DNA from: Antilocapra americana
Lineage: Eukaryota; Chordata; Mammalia; Artiodactyla; Antilocapridae
Assembly (NCBI GenBank): GCA_007570785.1
Contig: ML664183.1
Coordinates: forward strand, 12,606,416 to 12,670,415
Reading direction: 5' to 3'
Length of the DNA: 64,000 nt
Below are positions 32,385-44,249 of this stretch, one piece after another (position 1 is the stretch's first letter; every line of letters starts with the position of its first letter). The position numbers were made by a program, and so were the translations under genes. The notes beneath the pieces are model-generated. The model made no database searches. It saw only the letters and a list, made by a program, of their open reading frames with translations, and had not been told where the DNA came from.

Positions 32385-32945
32385 AAAGATTGTGGTTATA
32401 TGTGCAGGTCTTAGAGTCAAATAGACTAGGGTTCAAGCTCCACTTTTACCACTTCTTTATTATGTAACTTGGGTAACTCAAATGTCAGTGTTCTGGGCTT
32501 CACTGCTGGCTCAGTGATAAAGAATCCATCTGCCAATGCAAAAGACATGGGTACAATCCCTGGTCTGGGAAGATCCCGCATGCTCCGGAGTAACTAAACC
32601 TGTGCGCCACATTTATTGAGCCTGTGTTCTAGAGCCCAGGAACTGCAACTTCTCAGCCCACGTGCTGCAACTACGGAAGCTCGCCTGCCTAGAGCCTGTG
32701 CTCTGCAACAAGAGAAGCCGCCACAATGAGAGGCACACCACACCTAGAGAGTGGCCCCTGTCTCCACAAATAGAGAAACTCCTGAGCAGCAAGCAGTGAA
32801 GACCTAGCACAGCCAAAAATAAATAAATCACACTATTTTTTTAAAATATCAGTGTCCCTGTGTATAAAAATGAGATAATAATACCTACATTATTACATAC
32901 ATACCTCTGAAGAGAATTCAGTAAAGCTACATATGTTCAATTCTC
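32385..32945 (+). repeat. MIR SINE split by a CHR SINE
   Basis: Left: cttagagtcaaatagactag, ttattatgtaacttgggtaa. Right after the insert: aaatgagataataatacct. The two halves join at the CHR TSD. Confidence 0.75.
32492..32844 (+). mobile_element. CHR-type SINE, long form, with TSD
   Basis: gcttcactgctggctcagtg head, gagaagccgccacaatgaga body, aataaata tail. TSD aatgtcagtgt (32481-32491) and aatatcagtgt (32845-32855), one change. Confidence 0.9.
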
Positions 32946-33004
32946 GGCAGATGACCTACACATATCTGTGCTCACTAAAGTAAAGTTTTAAGACTATTAT
33001 ACAC

Positions 33005-33265
33005 AACCGTAAACACAGATGGGGGTTAATATCCAAAATATATAAAGAACTCATACAATTCCATTAACAACAGCAACAAAAAGCAAAAAAAAAAAAAATC
33101 CACAATTTGATTAAAAATGAGCAGAGAAACTAAATAGACATTTTGCCAAAGAAAACATCCAAATGGCCAAAAGACACATGAAAAACGCTCAATGTCTCTA
33201 ATCATCAGGGGAATATGAATTAAAACTACAATAAGATATCACCTAAAACAAGCCCATCTCCTAAA
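33005..33265 (+). mobile_element. L1 ORF2 C-terminal fragment
   Basis: tatccaaaatatataaagaa, cattttgccaaagaaaacat, gacacatgaaaaacgctcaa, atcatcaggggaatatgaat: a standard L1 ORF2 3' stretch with indels. Not coding. Confidence 0.75.
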
Positions 33266-33362
33266 AACAGAAAGGAAACGGTAGTTTTATTATTTTCTTC
33301 ATCATTAGGATGAGACAATCAACTTAATTCTAGAAATTAAGTATGAGAACAAATCCACCTAA

Positions 33363-33463
33363 GGAATTCTCTGGTGGTCCAGTGCTTAGACCTCAGCGCT
33401 TTCACTGTGGTGGCCTGGGTTCAATAGCTCCATGGGGCATGCCAAAAAAAAGAAAAAGAAAAA
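33363..33463 (+). mobile_element. Short CHR-type SINE with TSD
   Basis: gaattctctggtggtccagt head and ggcatgccaaaaaaaag tail. TSD ccacctaa at 33355-33362 and 33464-33471. Confidence 0.85.
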
Positions 33464-33511
33464 GCCACCTAAAAAGTATTACCTATATTTCCAGTTACAT
33501 CTACAGGAAAT

Positions 33512-33665
33512 AGTTTTTTTTTTTTTTTCTTAATTGGAGGATCATTGCCTTACAATGTTGTGTTGGATTCTGCTGTATAACAATGCAAATCAGCCATAAT
33601 TATACATATATTCCCTCCCTCTTGAGCCTCTCTCCTCCCTCCCATTCCACCCCTTTAGGTCTAAA
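33512..33665 (-). mobile_element. L1-BT 3' end, antisense, short
   Basis: Poly-T start, cttaattggaggatcattgc, gtgttggattctgctgtata, then CCTCCC-rich 3' UTR. A possible TSD acaggaaat lies at about 33503-33511 and 33680-33688. Confidence 0.85.
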
Positions 33666-33689
33666 TCAGAAAGAGAAAAAACAGGAAAT

Positions 33690-33990
33690 TTCTTAAGTCA
33701 CAACAAGTACCCTGCTAAGCTTTGCTTTTAACCACTATACACTTTTCCAATGTTGAACCAATACTTGCATTCTTTTCTGCCATCAAAACCTAAAGACTTT
33801 GGGTGAAATGGCATGGTCAATATAGGCTCATCACTTACACCACTCTGCTGGAGGATGTTGACAATTCAGGAAACTATGCATATGTAGGGGCAGAGTGTAT
33901 ATAGGAAATCTCTACACCTTCAGCTCAATTTTGCTGTGAATCTAAAATTGCTCTAAACAATAAAGTCTACTAAAAGAAAAAAAAAACTAA
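33690..33990 (+). mobile_element. Old L1 3' end
   Basis: ggaaactatgcatatgtagg, ggaaatctctacaccttcag, ctcaattttgctgtgaatct, gctctaaacaataaagtcta. Carries AATAAA at the end. Confidence 0.6.
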
Positions 33991-33999
33991 AAGCACTTA

Positions 34000-34650
34000 T
34001 AATTACATCAAGTCAAGGGGATCATGGGGGGAGTCAAGGGGGACATGGAAGATACAAACAGTGAATTTCACACAACATAAATTTGAAACAGCAGTTTCAA
34101 CCATATCCCTTTCCATTCTTTTTCCAGCTCTACCAAGAAAACCACCTCGAGTTTATAAGCTGCCTTTCTGTGTCTGTAGAGGAGAAGCCTGGGGGAAAAA
34201 AAAGGCATCTCTTCCTCAGGACTGTGCAGCCTCAGGCCAGGGCCACTGCTCAGCGAGTAGGTCTCAGGCTGAATTCAGCTCCAGCTGGCTTCCTCAATCA
34301 GGCACCTTTACACAGTGCACCAACTGGGCAACAATCCACAGCATCCCTGATTAGCTATCAGAGTAATTGTGAACTATGCACCTTTTCCCTTCCCCTGTCA
34401 AGTCAGAGATGAGAGCAGTATTGCTTTAGATAGTTATGAAGCAGAAGGAAAGTCAAAAAGTGAAAGAGGATCCCAGAGCAGGAACCTCTGAATAATGGAG
34501 TTGACTCTTGATCTCTCAGCATCAGCTGCTCCATCTTACTTCTCTCATTCTAAACCCACAGCCTCAGCTGAAAACCAAGAGTATATTTACATAGGATGGG
34601 TTCAACCGCAAACTATCTGAATTAATGTTGAAGGACCTGACTTGACTCTG
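34000..34650. other. Unassigned, no gene seen
   Basis: Two overlapping plus frames (97 and 109 codons, 34061-34412) are in different phases and resemble nothing known. Confidence 0.4.
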
Positions 34651-34654
34651 CTCC

Positions 34655-34765
34655 ATGAGACCAGGGCCAGTATTTCTTTTTTCTCACTATTGTTTCCCCA
34701 GCTTTTAACATGGTACTTGGTAAATAAAAAAGGGCTCAATAAATATTTATTGGCAGAATTGCTGT
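34655..34765 (+). repeat. L2 3' terminus
   Basis: gaccagggccagtatttctt, catggtacttggtaaataaa, gggctcaataaatatttatt. Confidence 0.7.
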
Positions 34766-34949
34766 TTTTTTATAGGGGAATAATAAAGCCAATTGCTGCA
34801 CTCCTTTCACATGCATGAGAGCATTTCCCTTACAGCTGAAGCACAATAAAAATGCTTTGAACACTTTTAAAGTTTATAGGTATGAAGAAGAAGAAAGGCA
34901 GATGGGAGACAAATGCATTGATGAAGTCTGCATCAACCACTTTGGGAGT

Positions 34950-35190
34950 TGAGAACCTGGGTTTTAGAGTCCCAGGTTAGAATCCCAGGGTTTCCATCTA
35001 TTAAATGAGGGATCCTGCACAAAATGACTCAAACTGTCTCAACTTCCTCATCTCTGAAATAATGGAAATAATAATGCCCTGGACCCGGCAGGGCTGTGGA
35101 GCAGATTAAAAGTCAGTGTATGTAAGAAACATCTAATCTGGTTACTGACACATAGCAAATGCTCAATAAATGGCAGTTATCATTAATTTT
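34950..35190 (+). repeat. MIR SINE
   Basis: acctgggttttagagtccca, caacttcctcatctctgaaa, cacatagcaaatgctcaata. The upstream frame-like ORF on minus is a shadow. Confidence 0.78.
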
Positions 35191-35336
35191 TTTGTGTGCC
35201 TTCAGAAAGCTAGGGGAAAAAAGAAAGTAAAGGGAAAAATTACACAAATGTGGCGAAATCTTGACAGCTGGTGAATCTAGGTGATATGTACATAGATAGG
35301 GGTTCAACATATCGGTCTTCCTACTTCTATGTAAGG

Positions 35337-35508
35337 GCTTCCTTGGTGGCTCAGTCAGTAAAGAATAAGCCCGAAATGTAGAAGACCAGAGTTCAGTCCC
35401 TGGGTTCGGGGGGGGGAAGATGCCCTGGAGAAGGAAATGGCAACCCACTCATCTGGAAAATTCCATGGGGTTACAAGAGTTGGACATGACTTAGCAACTA
35501 AATCAACA
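35337..35508 (+). mobile_element. Bov-tA SINE with internal deletion
   Basis: gggcttccttggtggctcag head, ggaaatggcaacccactcat body; the usual tattcttgcc segment is missing, and a nine-G run occurs at 35408-35416. Confidence 0.88.
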
Positions 35509-35639
35509 CCACTTTTAGGTACATTTGACATTTTCCATAAATTTTTTTAAGTTAAAAAGCACAGGGGAGGTGGAGGGGCAGGGGTAAAAAGCAGAAATCA
35601 CACAAAAGCACAACTGCTTCCAAACAAACCAAATATCCA

Positions 35640-36170
35640 ATCAGGACTTCATTTATTCCCTCAATAACTTGAGCACTGTGTGTGGGATATCAGGCCCCCT
35701 GGTTGTGTGGGACGCTGGAGTCCCCGCCTTTCAGGGAGCTCATGGTCTAGCTGGAGAAGGACACTAAACATATAGTCACATAAACAGATACATAAGCACA
35801 AGTTAAGAAAATGCTCCAAAGTGATCTAGCTGTGCTGAGAGGACAGTGAAGGACTCAGTTTAAAGAAGGAAGTCAGGAAGGCCCCTCTGAGGAAGTGGTA
35901 TGTAAACGAAGACCTGAAGGAGTTTGGCTGGGGAAAACAAGGGGCAAGAAAACCCAGGTGGAGTGGCCAGGTCAGAGGTCCCAAAACCATAAAGAAAAGT
36001 CCTGAGGTAGGCATGGAGGGTAGGCCAGTGTGACTGGAGCACAGAGCAAGAGCTTTCCTCAAGAGGAGACTGCAGAGCTGGGTGGGGCTTCGGACGACCT
36101 GTTAGAGCTTTGGGTCTCAGTCCTGCAAATCCTTGAAAGGGAATGACAGACTCAGCTGTCCCTTAAAAAT
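35640..36170 (-). mobile_element. L2 LINE 3' region, antisense
   Basis: cagggagctcatggtctagc, aggaagtcaggaaggcccct, gaagacctgaaggagtttgg, gccagtgtgactggagcaca, in L2 reverse order. Confidence 0.72.
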
Positions 36171-36359
36171 ATTCACCCTGGCCTCATGGAACAGAACAAA
36201 GGGGCCATATTTGTACATGCATGGAATCTCTGAAGATGAATACACAAGAAATTAGTAGTGGTGGCTGCTTCTGGGGAAGGGAACTGAGAGATTAAAGAGG
36301 CTGGAGGGAGACAGTTTTTACTGATGTGCCCTTTTGAACCATTGATGAATTTTTTATTA

Positions 36360-37235
36360 AAAAAAATCACACCAGTCAGACTGGCCATCATTAAAAAAGT
36401 CTACAAATAATAAATGCTAGAGAAGGTGCAGAGAGAATAGAACCCTCCTACGCTGTTGGTGGGAATGTAAATTAGCATAGCCACTACAGAGAACAGTGCA
36501 GAGGTTCCTTAAAAAAAACTAAAAATAGAGCTACCATGTGATCCAGCAATCCCACTCCAGGGCATATATCTGGAAAAGAGGAAAATTCTAATTCGAAAAG
36601 ATATACGGCACCCCCAATGTTGACAGCAGCACTATTTATACAACAGCCAAGATGTGGAAGCAACCTAAATATCCATTAACAGACGAATGGATAAAGAAGA
36701 TATATATGTATATGTATGTATATATCTCCTACGTTATTTATATCTATTCCATATTTCACAATGGAATATTACTCAGCCATAAAAAGAATGAAATAATGTC
36801 ACTTGCAGCAACATGGGTGGACCTAGAGATTATCATACTAAGTGAAGTAAGTCAGACAGAGAAAGATAAATATCATACACTGTCACTTATATATGGAATC
36901 TAAAACAAATGATACGATGAGCTTATTTATAAGACAAACAGACTCACAGACACAGAAAACAAACTTATGGCTACCAAAGGAGAGGGGCACAGGGGAGGGA
37001 CAAATTAGAGGTTTTGAATTAACAGATACACACTACTACATATAAAGTGGATAAACAAGAAGCTACTGTATAGCACAGGGAACGATATTTAATATCTTGC
37101 AATAACCTATAATGGAAACAAAATCTGAAAAAGAATACATATATATATATACATTAAAAAAAACTGAAACACTTTGCTATACACCTAAAACTAAATCAAC
37201 TATACTTCCATAAAAAAGTAATAATAAATAAAATG
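36360..37235 (+). mobile_element. Artiodactyl L1 3' end
   Basis: ORF2 C-terminal wording with stops (gcaatcccactccagggcat, gcaacctaaatatccattaa, gaaataatgtcacttgcagc), then 3' UTR (agctactgtatagcacaggg) and tail tatacacctaaaactaaatc. A TA-rich insertion at 36700-36745 breaks the frame. Confidence 0.85.
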
Positions 37236-37244
37236 TTATAGGCT

Positions 37245-37890
37245 TATAAAAAGCACATCACATAACCATTTTAGGAGAAAAGCATCTCCCACCCTCAAAG
37301 GGAAGACACATCTAAATCACATGTCATGGCACAGACACGCAGCATCACACACACATAGACACACAGCATCGGGTCACATAGCAATGGAGTGGAAGACAGG
37401 CTTTCAGAATGATGGTGTGACTTTATCTTTCCTCAGGCCTTCCTTTGGTGCAGCCTGTCAGAAGGCCCAGGAGGGGTAATTTCTAGAGAGAACTCTAGAG
37501 TTTAGAGAGTCTTTTCAGGCTGTGGTTCTTGAAGCACTACTCAGGAGAGACAGCCAGGTAAGCATGTTCAGGAATGCACACACGGATGACTGGCTCCTGG
37601 AGCAGCCTCTGCAGGGGATGCAGGGTTATCAAAGGTCCTCAAGGGGCTTTGCTCCAGGCATGAGCAGAGGGTTTAGAGCAAGGCAGAGATGATGCCTGTG
37701 GTTAAGTGGTAAAGTTGGGAGTTGACATTCTGCTCCCTGCAGGCTTATTAAAGCAGGCCCATTGCTAATACAAGAGGGTTGATTCAGTTAACTCTGGCCT
37801 TTACCATGGCCTCTCTTTTCCTCCCTCCTTCCCATCTTGTTCATCCCATCATTTGATTACAACTCACTTGAAGACTTTCTTTGCAACCTG
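37245..37890. other. Nothing recognised
   Basis: CA-rich near 37320-37370. No gene. Confidence 0.4.
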
Positions 37891-37894
37891 CAAG

Positions 37895-38762
37895 AGTATG
37901 GTTCAGTTCAGTTCAATTCAGTCACTCAGTTGTGTCCGACTCTTTGTGACCCCATGAACTGCAGCACACCAGGCCTCCCTGTCCATCACCAACTCCCAGA
38001 GTCTACCCAAACCCATGGCCATCGAGTCAGTGATGCCATCCAACCATCTCATCCTCTGTCATCCCCTTCTCCTCCTGCCCTCAATCTTTCCCAGCATCAG
38101 GGTCTTTTCCAATGAAGCAGCTCTTCGCATCAGGTGGCCCAAGTACTGGAGTTTCAGCTTCAACATCAGTCCTTCCAATGAACACCCAGGACTGATCTCC
38201 TTTAGGATGGACTGGCTGGATCTCCTTGCAGTCCAAGGAACTCTCAAGAGTCTTCTTCAACACCACAGTTCAAAAGCATCAATTCTTCAGTGCTCACCTT
38301 TCTTTATAGTTCAACTCTCACATCCATACATGACCACTGGAAAAAACTATAGCCTTGACTAGACAGACCTTTGTTGGCAAAGTAATGTCATTGCCTTTTA
38401 ATATTCTGTCTAGGTTGGTCATAACTTTCCTTCCAAGGAGTAAGCGTCTTTTAATTTCATTGCTGCAACCACCACCTGCAGTGATTTTGGAGCCCAGATA
38501 AAGTCAGCCACTGTTTCCACTGTTTCCCCATCTATTTGCCATGAAGTGATGGGACCGGATGCTATGATCTTAGTTTTCTGAACACTGAGCTTTAAACCAA
38601 CTTTTTCACTCTCCTCTTTCACTTTCATCAAGAGGCTCGTTAGTTCTTCCTCACTTTCTGCCATAAGGGTGGTGTCATCTGCATATCTGAGGTTATTGAT
38701 ATTTCTCCCGGCAATCTTGATTCCAGCTTGTGCTTCCTCCAGCCCAGCGTTTCTCATGATGT
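37895..38762 (-). mobile_element. BovB LINE 3' part, antisense
   Basis: 3' end at left with cagttcagttcaattcagtc, then gaactgcagcacaccaggcc, and RT sequence up to 38762. Short direct repeat agtatg at both edges. About 870 bp, less decayed than the 14-kb copy. Confidence 0.9.
38419..38757 (-). pseudogene. BovB reverse transcriptase fragment
   Basis: A 112-codon open frame covering the RT palm: QAGIKIAGRNINNLRYADDT, with YADD at 38674-38685, then the KVGLKLSVQKTKIIASG segment and ETVADFI. The frame stops at the thumb region and downstream parts (38059-38247, 38081-38266) continue in other phases. The 5' portion is lost to truncation, so it cannot act. Confidence 0.88.
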
Positions 38763-38769
38763 ACTCTGT

Positions 38770-39480
38770 AGTTCACAGTATGTAAACAGTGCATTCTGCT
38801 ATGTGATGGGATTGTTGGCTATTTTTACATTTTTCTCTCTTGTTTCTAATTTTTCTCCAGTAAACATGTTTACTTCTGTAGCATACAAGAGCGTGGGGAT
38901 ATCTTTTTCAATGTTTGCATACAGTCTTACCCCCAAGACATTGGAAACTATAACTACCTCTTTGTGATTTTCTATCAGAACTACAAAATGAGCACAAACA
39001 GACTTTTTAGGCCAGGTCCAGGGATAGGTACTGCCAAGGCTCTGAACCTATGTCTATACTTTCTTTTCTTTTTCTTTTTTCTCACATTCTTCAAGGGTCA
39101 AAGGTTCAACTTATTTCTCGATTCTCCAACCCAGCATTCCCCGCCCCCACCCTATTTACCTAACACCTGCTAGCAGGGCACTCTCTTGAACCATATTCTT
39201 CACTTCAGCTGCATTTTGAAATTAACTTTCTAAACTGGGAAAGCAATACTCCACACCGCTAAGCAGAGGCAGTTTCACTAAGACAGATGGAAACAAAGAA
39301 ATGGGACCACATTCACTTTATTATTTGCATAGGCCCAGACACTGAAAGCTGGGGCCTCTAGAATCAGCCAGATTGTTCTTACAACTCCTGAAAAGTCACC
39401 CCTCCTCCTGGTGCCCAGCCCCGTTCAGTGATCCTTCACCTGTATGAGGCTGCAGCTGTATGACGAGGGGCCAAGTACCC
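38770..39480. other. Nothing recognised
   Basis: T-rich with a CTTTT tract near 39060-39085. No gene. Confidence 0.4.
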
Positions 39481-39484
39481 GCCC

Positions 39485-39665
39485 CAGAGTCAGTCTGCCT
39501 AGGTTCAAACCCTCCCGCCTGCTGGTTCAGTTGCGGTTCAAGTAACTTGAACAAAGCATTTCACTAAACCTCTATTTCCTCATCTGCAAAATGGGAACAA
39601 CATCTGAGTTAAATAAGGTAGTGCGTGTGGTACCTAATAAGCACTTAATAGTAGCGAATTATGTT
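39485..39665 (+). repeat. MIR SINE
   Basis: agagtcagtctgcctaggtt, tctatttcctcatctgcaaa, cctaataagcacttaatagt. Confidence 0.8.
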
Positions 39666-39839
39666 TAATTTCAGCAATTTTACCACTTACTCCTGCTGCC
39701 TCTCAACCCACATAAATTGCTGCCATTTAGATGCCTATTCTTAATTAAAGAATATTCATTTTATCTCTGAGGGGAGAAAGAATTCCCTGGTTATTTGGCA
39801 TGCTGTTACTGGACAGCTGCTCAGTGCAGGGTTCTGTGT

Positions 39840-39892
39840 GTGGAAGAAGGAGGAGAAAGAAGAGGGAAAGGATGCGGGAGGAGGAGACAATG
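39840..39892 (+). repeat. GA-rich tract
   Basis: aagaaggaggagaaagaaga and similar. Short purine run. Confidence 0.7.
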
Positions 39893-40055
39893 TAGACTGA
39901 AGGTCTTAGTGGGGAGAGAACAGATGAAGGAACAGTCCAGGTGAAAAGGGGTCCCAGGAAAAATTCAACATTTCATTGTGCCTTAAATAATATGATGAAA
40001 TGAGGTCAGCAGAGTCATAATCAGTTATTTGAAATTTTCAAACTGCACGTCTAGG

Positions 40056-40262
40056 ACAATGGCTCTTAACTAAGAGCAGTTTTGTCCCCAGGGGACACTG
40101 GGTAATGTCTGAAGACCTTTTTGATTGCCAAAAAAGGAATGAGGGGACAGCTACTGGCTCCTACTAGGTAGAGGCTAAACATCCCATAATTCACAGGACA
40201 GTGTCCACAACAAAGAATTTTCCAACCCAAAATGTCAACAGTACTGAGGTGGAAAAACCTAG
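40056..40262 (+). mobile_element. MER5A (hAT-Charlie MITE)
   Basis: caatggctcttaactaagag, ccccaggggacactgggtaa, taggtagaggctaaacatcc, ccaacccaaaatgtcaacag, actgaggtggaaaaacct: the complete MER5A order. Confidence 0.88.
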
Positions 40263-40264
40263 AT

Positions 40265-41360
40265 CTAGATTTCCACTTCTTCAGAGAAAAGCAGACTTGC
40301 CTTCCTTTACCTTTAACAGATGAACGCTCATTGAAGTTCTTACTCGTGTTTTCAAATATTTTTATTCCTGAGGATAAGTCAATGTTTTCAGGTTCAGTTC
40401 ATCATAACATCCTCCTTTCCTTTCATTGCTTCTGGGGCTCATCCTTGCTTACCGGTTGCCCTTACTCTACAAACTCTTCCTTCGTTTCAAGAAAGGAAGC
40501 AAGTATGCAGGAAGGCAATAGCCACATGCGTTAATGATTACATGATATCAAAATAAAATTCCAGGCCCGGTAGCATTCTCATCAAGGCTTCTTTAGATAA
40601 GTCAAGACACTTCACCAGAATGGCTGCTGTCCAAGCAGATTACATTAAAAAGCTAGTAGCACATTACAAAAAGAAAAAAAAAACTTATCAACATGATTAA
40701 TCAGAAAGAGTTTTACTGGCTGTTTGTTAATGCATTTCACCAATCAAACAACTGAGGAATGTGACTGCTGGCTGTTGACCCTGGTAACCCAACACCACTA
40801 TGCTGTGTTAAATTGATAAATTAGTTTAAAAGAATGTTTACCTCCCTTTACTGTATGACTCTACTCAGTGTCCTTTTATAAGAGGATGAGCCAGCTTCCA
40901 AGAGTCTAGTGTATAAGGCAAAGAAAGGACCACACAAAGGAACTAAACTTATTGTGACTATATTGCCTAGTAGGCAGAAGGACTCAGCCACTCCAAAACC
41001 CCTTGAGAGCTAAAGGCCATATCCCTTCTTAGAAGCTGCCCCTCTACACATGTGCACTGAAGGAGAAAAACAAAGGTCTCCCCAGGAAGCCTTGAGCCTC
41101 TCAGTTGGGAAACTATGGCATGCCCTCCAATCACACTCCTTTTCGAGCTACTCGACTTTGGTGGCTAATTGAGATCTGAGATGTACCATACAAACACAAA
41201 TGGCATTCCAGACAATCAGCCATCACTGACCAGAAGTTTAAATAAACCGATCACTTGTTGGCATTTGTTAGAGTCAGCAAATGTGTGCAGCAAGGGCTAA
41301 AGGGGTGGCTTAAGAGCTGAGGGTTTGAAAGTAGCTGGCAGTAAGACTTAATGTCTTGAT
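40265..41360. other. Unassigned, single-copy-looking
   Basis: No named repeat. 40540-40860 is compositionally mixed with several TTAAT/ATTA cores and may be conserved noncoding DNA. No gene. Confidence 0.35.
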
Positions 41361-41364
41361 GGCT

Positions 41365-41520
41365 AACGAGAGTTGCTACTGCTTATTGGTCATTTATTAT
41401 GGCCATGTGCAAGGCACTTTCTTGCCATTGGATCATTTAATCCTTGCAGCTAGGATTATTATATTCCCTCAATTTGCAGATGATGAAATAGAGGCTCTGA
41501 GAGGCTACACAGTCAGCCTT
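41365..41520 (-). repeat. MIR SINE, antisense
   Basis: atgtgcaaggcactttcttg, ggatcatttaatccttgcag, ctcaatttgcagatgatgaa, agaggctctgagaggctaca. Confidence 0.82.
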
Positions 41521-41524
41521 CATC

Positions 41525-42505
41525 AGAAATATTTGGAGGCAGGGGTGAGAAAGACCCTTACTCTTCGGAGGGTCTTCAATGGGCAAAATTTGCCTCGGCA
41601 CAGACTTGAATGAATGGTGGATGAGGCAAGGTGTAAAGGTCCAAGAGACTTGCAGAAGAGCCCTGGGAGAGAATGCAAGACATCTAAAGCTAACAAGGGA
41701 GTGGCTGGCTTGGGTGGGTTCAGGCCAGGATAGAACCAGTAGCCTGATTAGAAGACCCTCTGCAAGAGTCCAGAGCTCCAAAGTATGGGACGTAACCACC
41801 TGTGGTAAAAGGGTTCACTGTTATATGTAAATCACTTTAAGAGAAGAATATTAGCTTTTCAGTTCAAGATGCACCGTTTGGGTTGAAATCAAATGGGAAA
41901 AATCTGGTGCCCAGACCCGAGTTCAAGGGGCAATGTATGACCATCCTCAATAAAATGCCCGTGCCAGCCTCCCTGCTCACAAGCATGGGTCTGACATGCA
42001 TGCTGTTTGGCTTATGAATAGAAGCAGAAATTTAAATTAAATCACATCAGACCTTCATAACCTCAGGTAAGTCCCACAACGAGTCTAGGAGCCCTGGAAA
42101 AACAAGTCCTTGAGGAAGGGAGGCTCTAGATGGCTGAAGAACTTGAAAACAAGTAGAGTAGGGTGTAGAGGCGAAATCCCAACAGGAATTGAGGAGCCAT
42201 CACACATCTGGAGGACCACTGAACGCCATTTTGCCTGCTTCCCCATTTTGATCAGGGTCATGCCAGCTGGGATTAACATGAACCAATCAGCTGGCATTTG
42301 CAAATGATAGCTTAGCTTGTTTTTGTTAAATATTTCAAAAGTATAAGAAATTTAAGAAATATTCTTAACAACCATGTATGCAACTGAACAGATATTGACA
42401 TTTTTAGCCTAACTCCACAAGCGGTTTTTGTAAAAAGTGTTGGAAATGTGACTTCTCAGGGGGCTCTGGAGTAAATTGTTTAGAGAACAAGATGTTAGAT
42501 GTCTT
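41525..42505. other. Unassigned, no gene seen
   Basis: Opposed frames of 80-120 codons at 41437-41830 have no family resemblance. Confidence 0.4.
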
Positions 42506-42509
42506 CCAA

Positions 42510-42650
42510 GGCAGTTCCACTGTACAAGTGAGGTGAAAAAAAGGAGGCCGGGGTGGTCACATGATTTAACCAAGATCCAACACGTGCTCAGAGCCAAGCC
42601 TAGAACCAAGTCTCCTGACTCCCACTCAGCACTCTTTCCCCTCTACCCAC
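42510..42650 (-). repeat. MIR-related SINE, antisense
   Basis: gtggtcacatgatttaacca, agcctagaaccaagtctcct, gactcccactcagcactctt. Confidence 0.6.
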
Positions 42651-42659
42651 AGCCCACAA

Positions 42660-42780
42660 TCCTCCAGCTGTCTGCCTGCACCTCCCTCTGCCTTTTCAGA
42701 AATCTCAGGCCCCGCTCAAAATCTAGCTGCTCCTTTTCCCTTTTATTTATTTATTTAAAGTCAGTATAAAATTTACTGGC
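42660..42780 (+). repeat. Possible L2 fragment
   Basis: ttttcagaaatctcaggccc, cgctcaaaatctagctgctc followed by a TTTA run. Confidence 0.4.
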
Positions 42781-42799
42781 CTCTCAGAAAGACTCTTTG

Positions 42800-43138
42800 A
42801 GGGTTTCCCTGTTGTCTCCAGTGGTAAAGAACCCACCTGCCAATGCAGGAGACACGGGCTCCATCGTTAGTCTGGGAAGATCCTACATGCTGAGGAGCAA
42901 CTAAGCCCGTGGGCCACAGTTGAGCCTGTGCTCTAGAGCCCAGGAGCCACAAGTATGGCACCCACACACCCTAGGGCCGATCCTCGGCAGCAAGAGAAGC
43001 CTCAACAATGAGAAGCCTGAGCACCGCACCTAGAGAGTAGCCCCTGCTCACCACAACTAGAGAAAAGTCCACGCAGCAACAGAGACCCAGCACAGTCAAA
43101 AATAAATAAATCAATAAGATTATTTTTTTTAATGTATT
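42800..43138 (+). mobile_element. CHR-type SINE, long form, with 13-bp TSD
   Basis: gggtttccctgttgtctcca head, gagaagcctcaacaatgaga body, aataaataaatcaataagat tail. TSD gaaagactctttg at 42787-42799 and 43139-43151, perfect. Confidence 0.92.
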
Positions 43139-43214
43139 GAAAGACTCTTTGGAATAAGGTGAATTCATGACACACAAGTCAGAGAACGGTCAAGCTTCTT
43201 TCAGAAGTTATAAC

Positions 43215-43430
43215 ACAGTAACAACTAACACTTCCTAAATGCTCCCTCTGCCAAGCCCTCGGCCAACTGCTCGGCAGATACTGTCTATTTAACCTTCACA
43301 TTAATACTCTGGGGTCATTGCCATGATTCTCATATTAGAGATGTGATAACTAAGGCTCTGAGATGTTAACTCACCCACAGGCACAGCTAGAAGCAGCTGG
43401 GACGCTACAAACTGCCCACGCCACTGGGGC
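43215..43430 (-). repeat. MIR SINE, antisense
   Basis: cacttcctaaatgctccctc, ctatttaaccttcacattaa, aactaaggctctgagatgtt, acagctagaagcagctggga. Confidence 0.8.
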
Positions 43431-43499
43431 ATGGGTGGAGCTGATGTTTTGCCAACCAGGCTCCCCTAATCTTCTCTATTCCCCCATGACCTAAACCAG

Positions 43500-43692
43500 C
43501 GAGGGATTCTCAAGCCCAAATTGTGCACAAGAACCCCCTGGGAAGTCTGTTAAAAGTAATATGCTTAGGCCCACCGTTCACCTACTGAATCAGAGAGTTC
43601 TAGTCTACAGCCCACAAATCTGTCTTACAACAACCTCCTCAGGTGCTTTTGCTTCTGGCACACATGGGGCTTGGGAAACTCTGTTGAAGGCT
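43500..43692. mobile_element. MER20-like hAT-Charlie element
   Basis: gaaccccctgggaagtctgt, ctactgaatcagagagttct, caacctcctcaggtgctttt, cttgggaaactctg. The order fits the MER20 group of MITEs. Confidence 0.65.
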
Positions 43693-43699
43693 GTTGACT

Positions 43700-44170
43700 T
43701 TTCCAGCCAGTTGGAGCCAAAGAGTCTAGGCTGCAAGACCTCCTGCCCTTCTCTTCCCTTCACAGTGGGCTGCTTCTAGAGTTCCATGAGAGTGGGGCCT
43801 CTGTGTCGGGGCAAGAGTCCTGGAAGGTGTCTGTTTGCTTTAGAAAATGTAGACATCTGGGCCCTCCTGCCACTTGCCTGCAACCCAAAGGGAGAGCTAT
43901 TACATGCAAGCAGAGATCAGGTGGCCAGGAAAGGAAGGGAGACACAGCCATCACCAGCTGGCCCCACTCCCCCCTTTCTGAGGAGTCTGATCAGGCAGCT
44001 GTCCTCCTGCTGGGGGAGAAAGTTTTCCCTTTGTATCCATCAGCTCTTCTAATTGGTTGGTATCCAGCAGAGCCAGGGGTCAGGAAGTCCCCAACACCTT
44101 GGGCAATATTGCTGAACTGACTTCACAGCATCCCAAGGAGGGCAGAGCAATGGAAGGCTGGCCACAGAAA
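43700..44170. other. Unassigned, GC-richer
   Basis: Open frames of 64-105 codons on both strands at 43760-44120 resemble no known protein. Confidence 0.4.
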
Positions 44171-44174
44171 GGGC

Positions 44175-44245
44175 TAAGAGGCTGTCTGGTCACTTACCAA
44201 ATGGGAAACTGAGGCCCAGAGAGGGAAACAGAGAGGAGGTATCTG
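44175..44245 (-). repeat. MIR core fragment, antisense
   Basis: accaaatgggaaactgaggc, ccagagagggaaacagagag. Confidence 0.65.
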
Positions 44246-44249
44246 TATT

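Noticed and set aside
34061..34412. Pair of overlapping frames, 97 and 109 codons
   Set aside because: Different phases, no family resemblance, no splice or promoter context.
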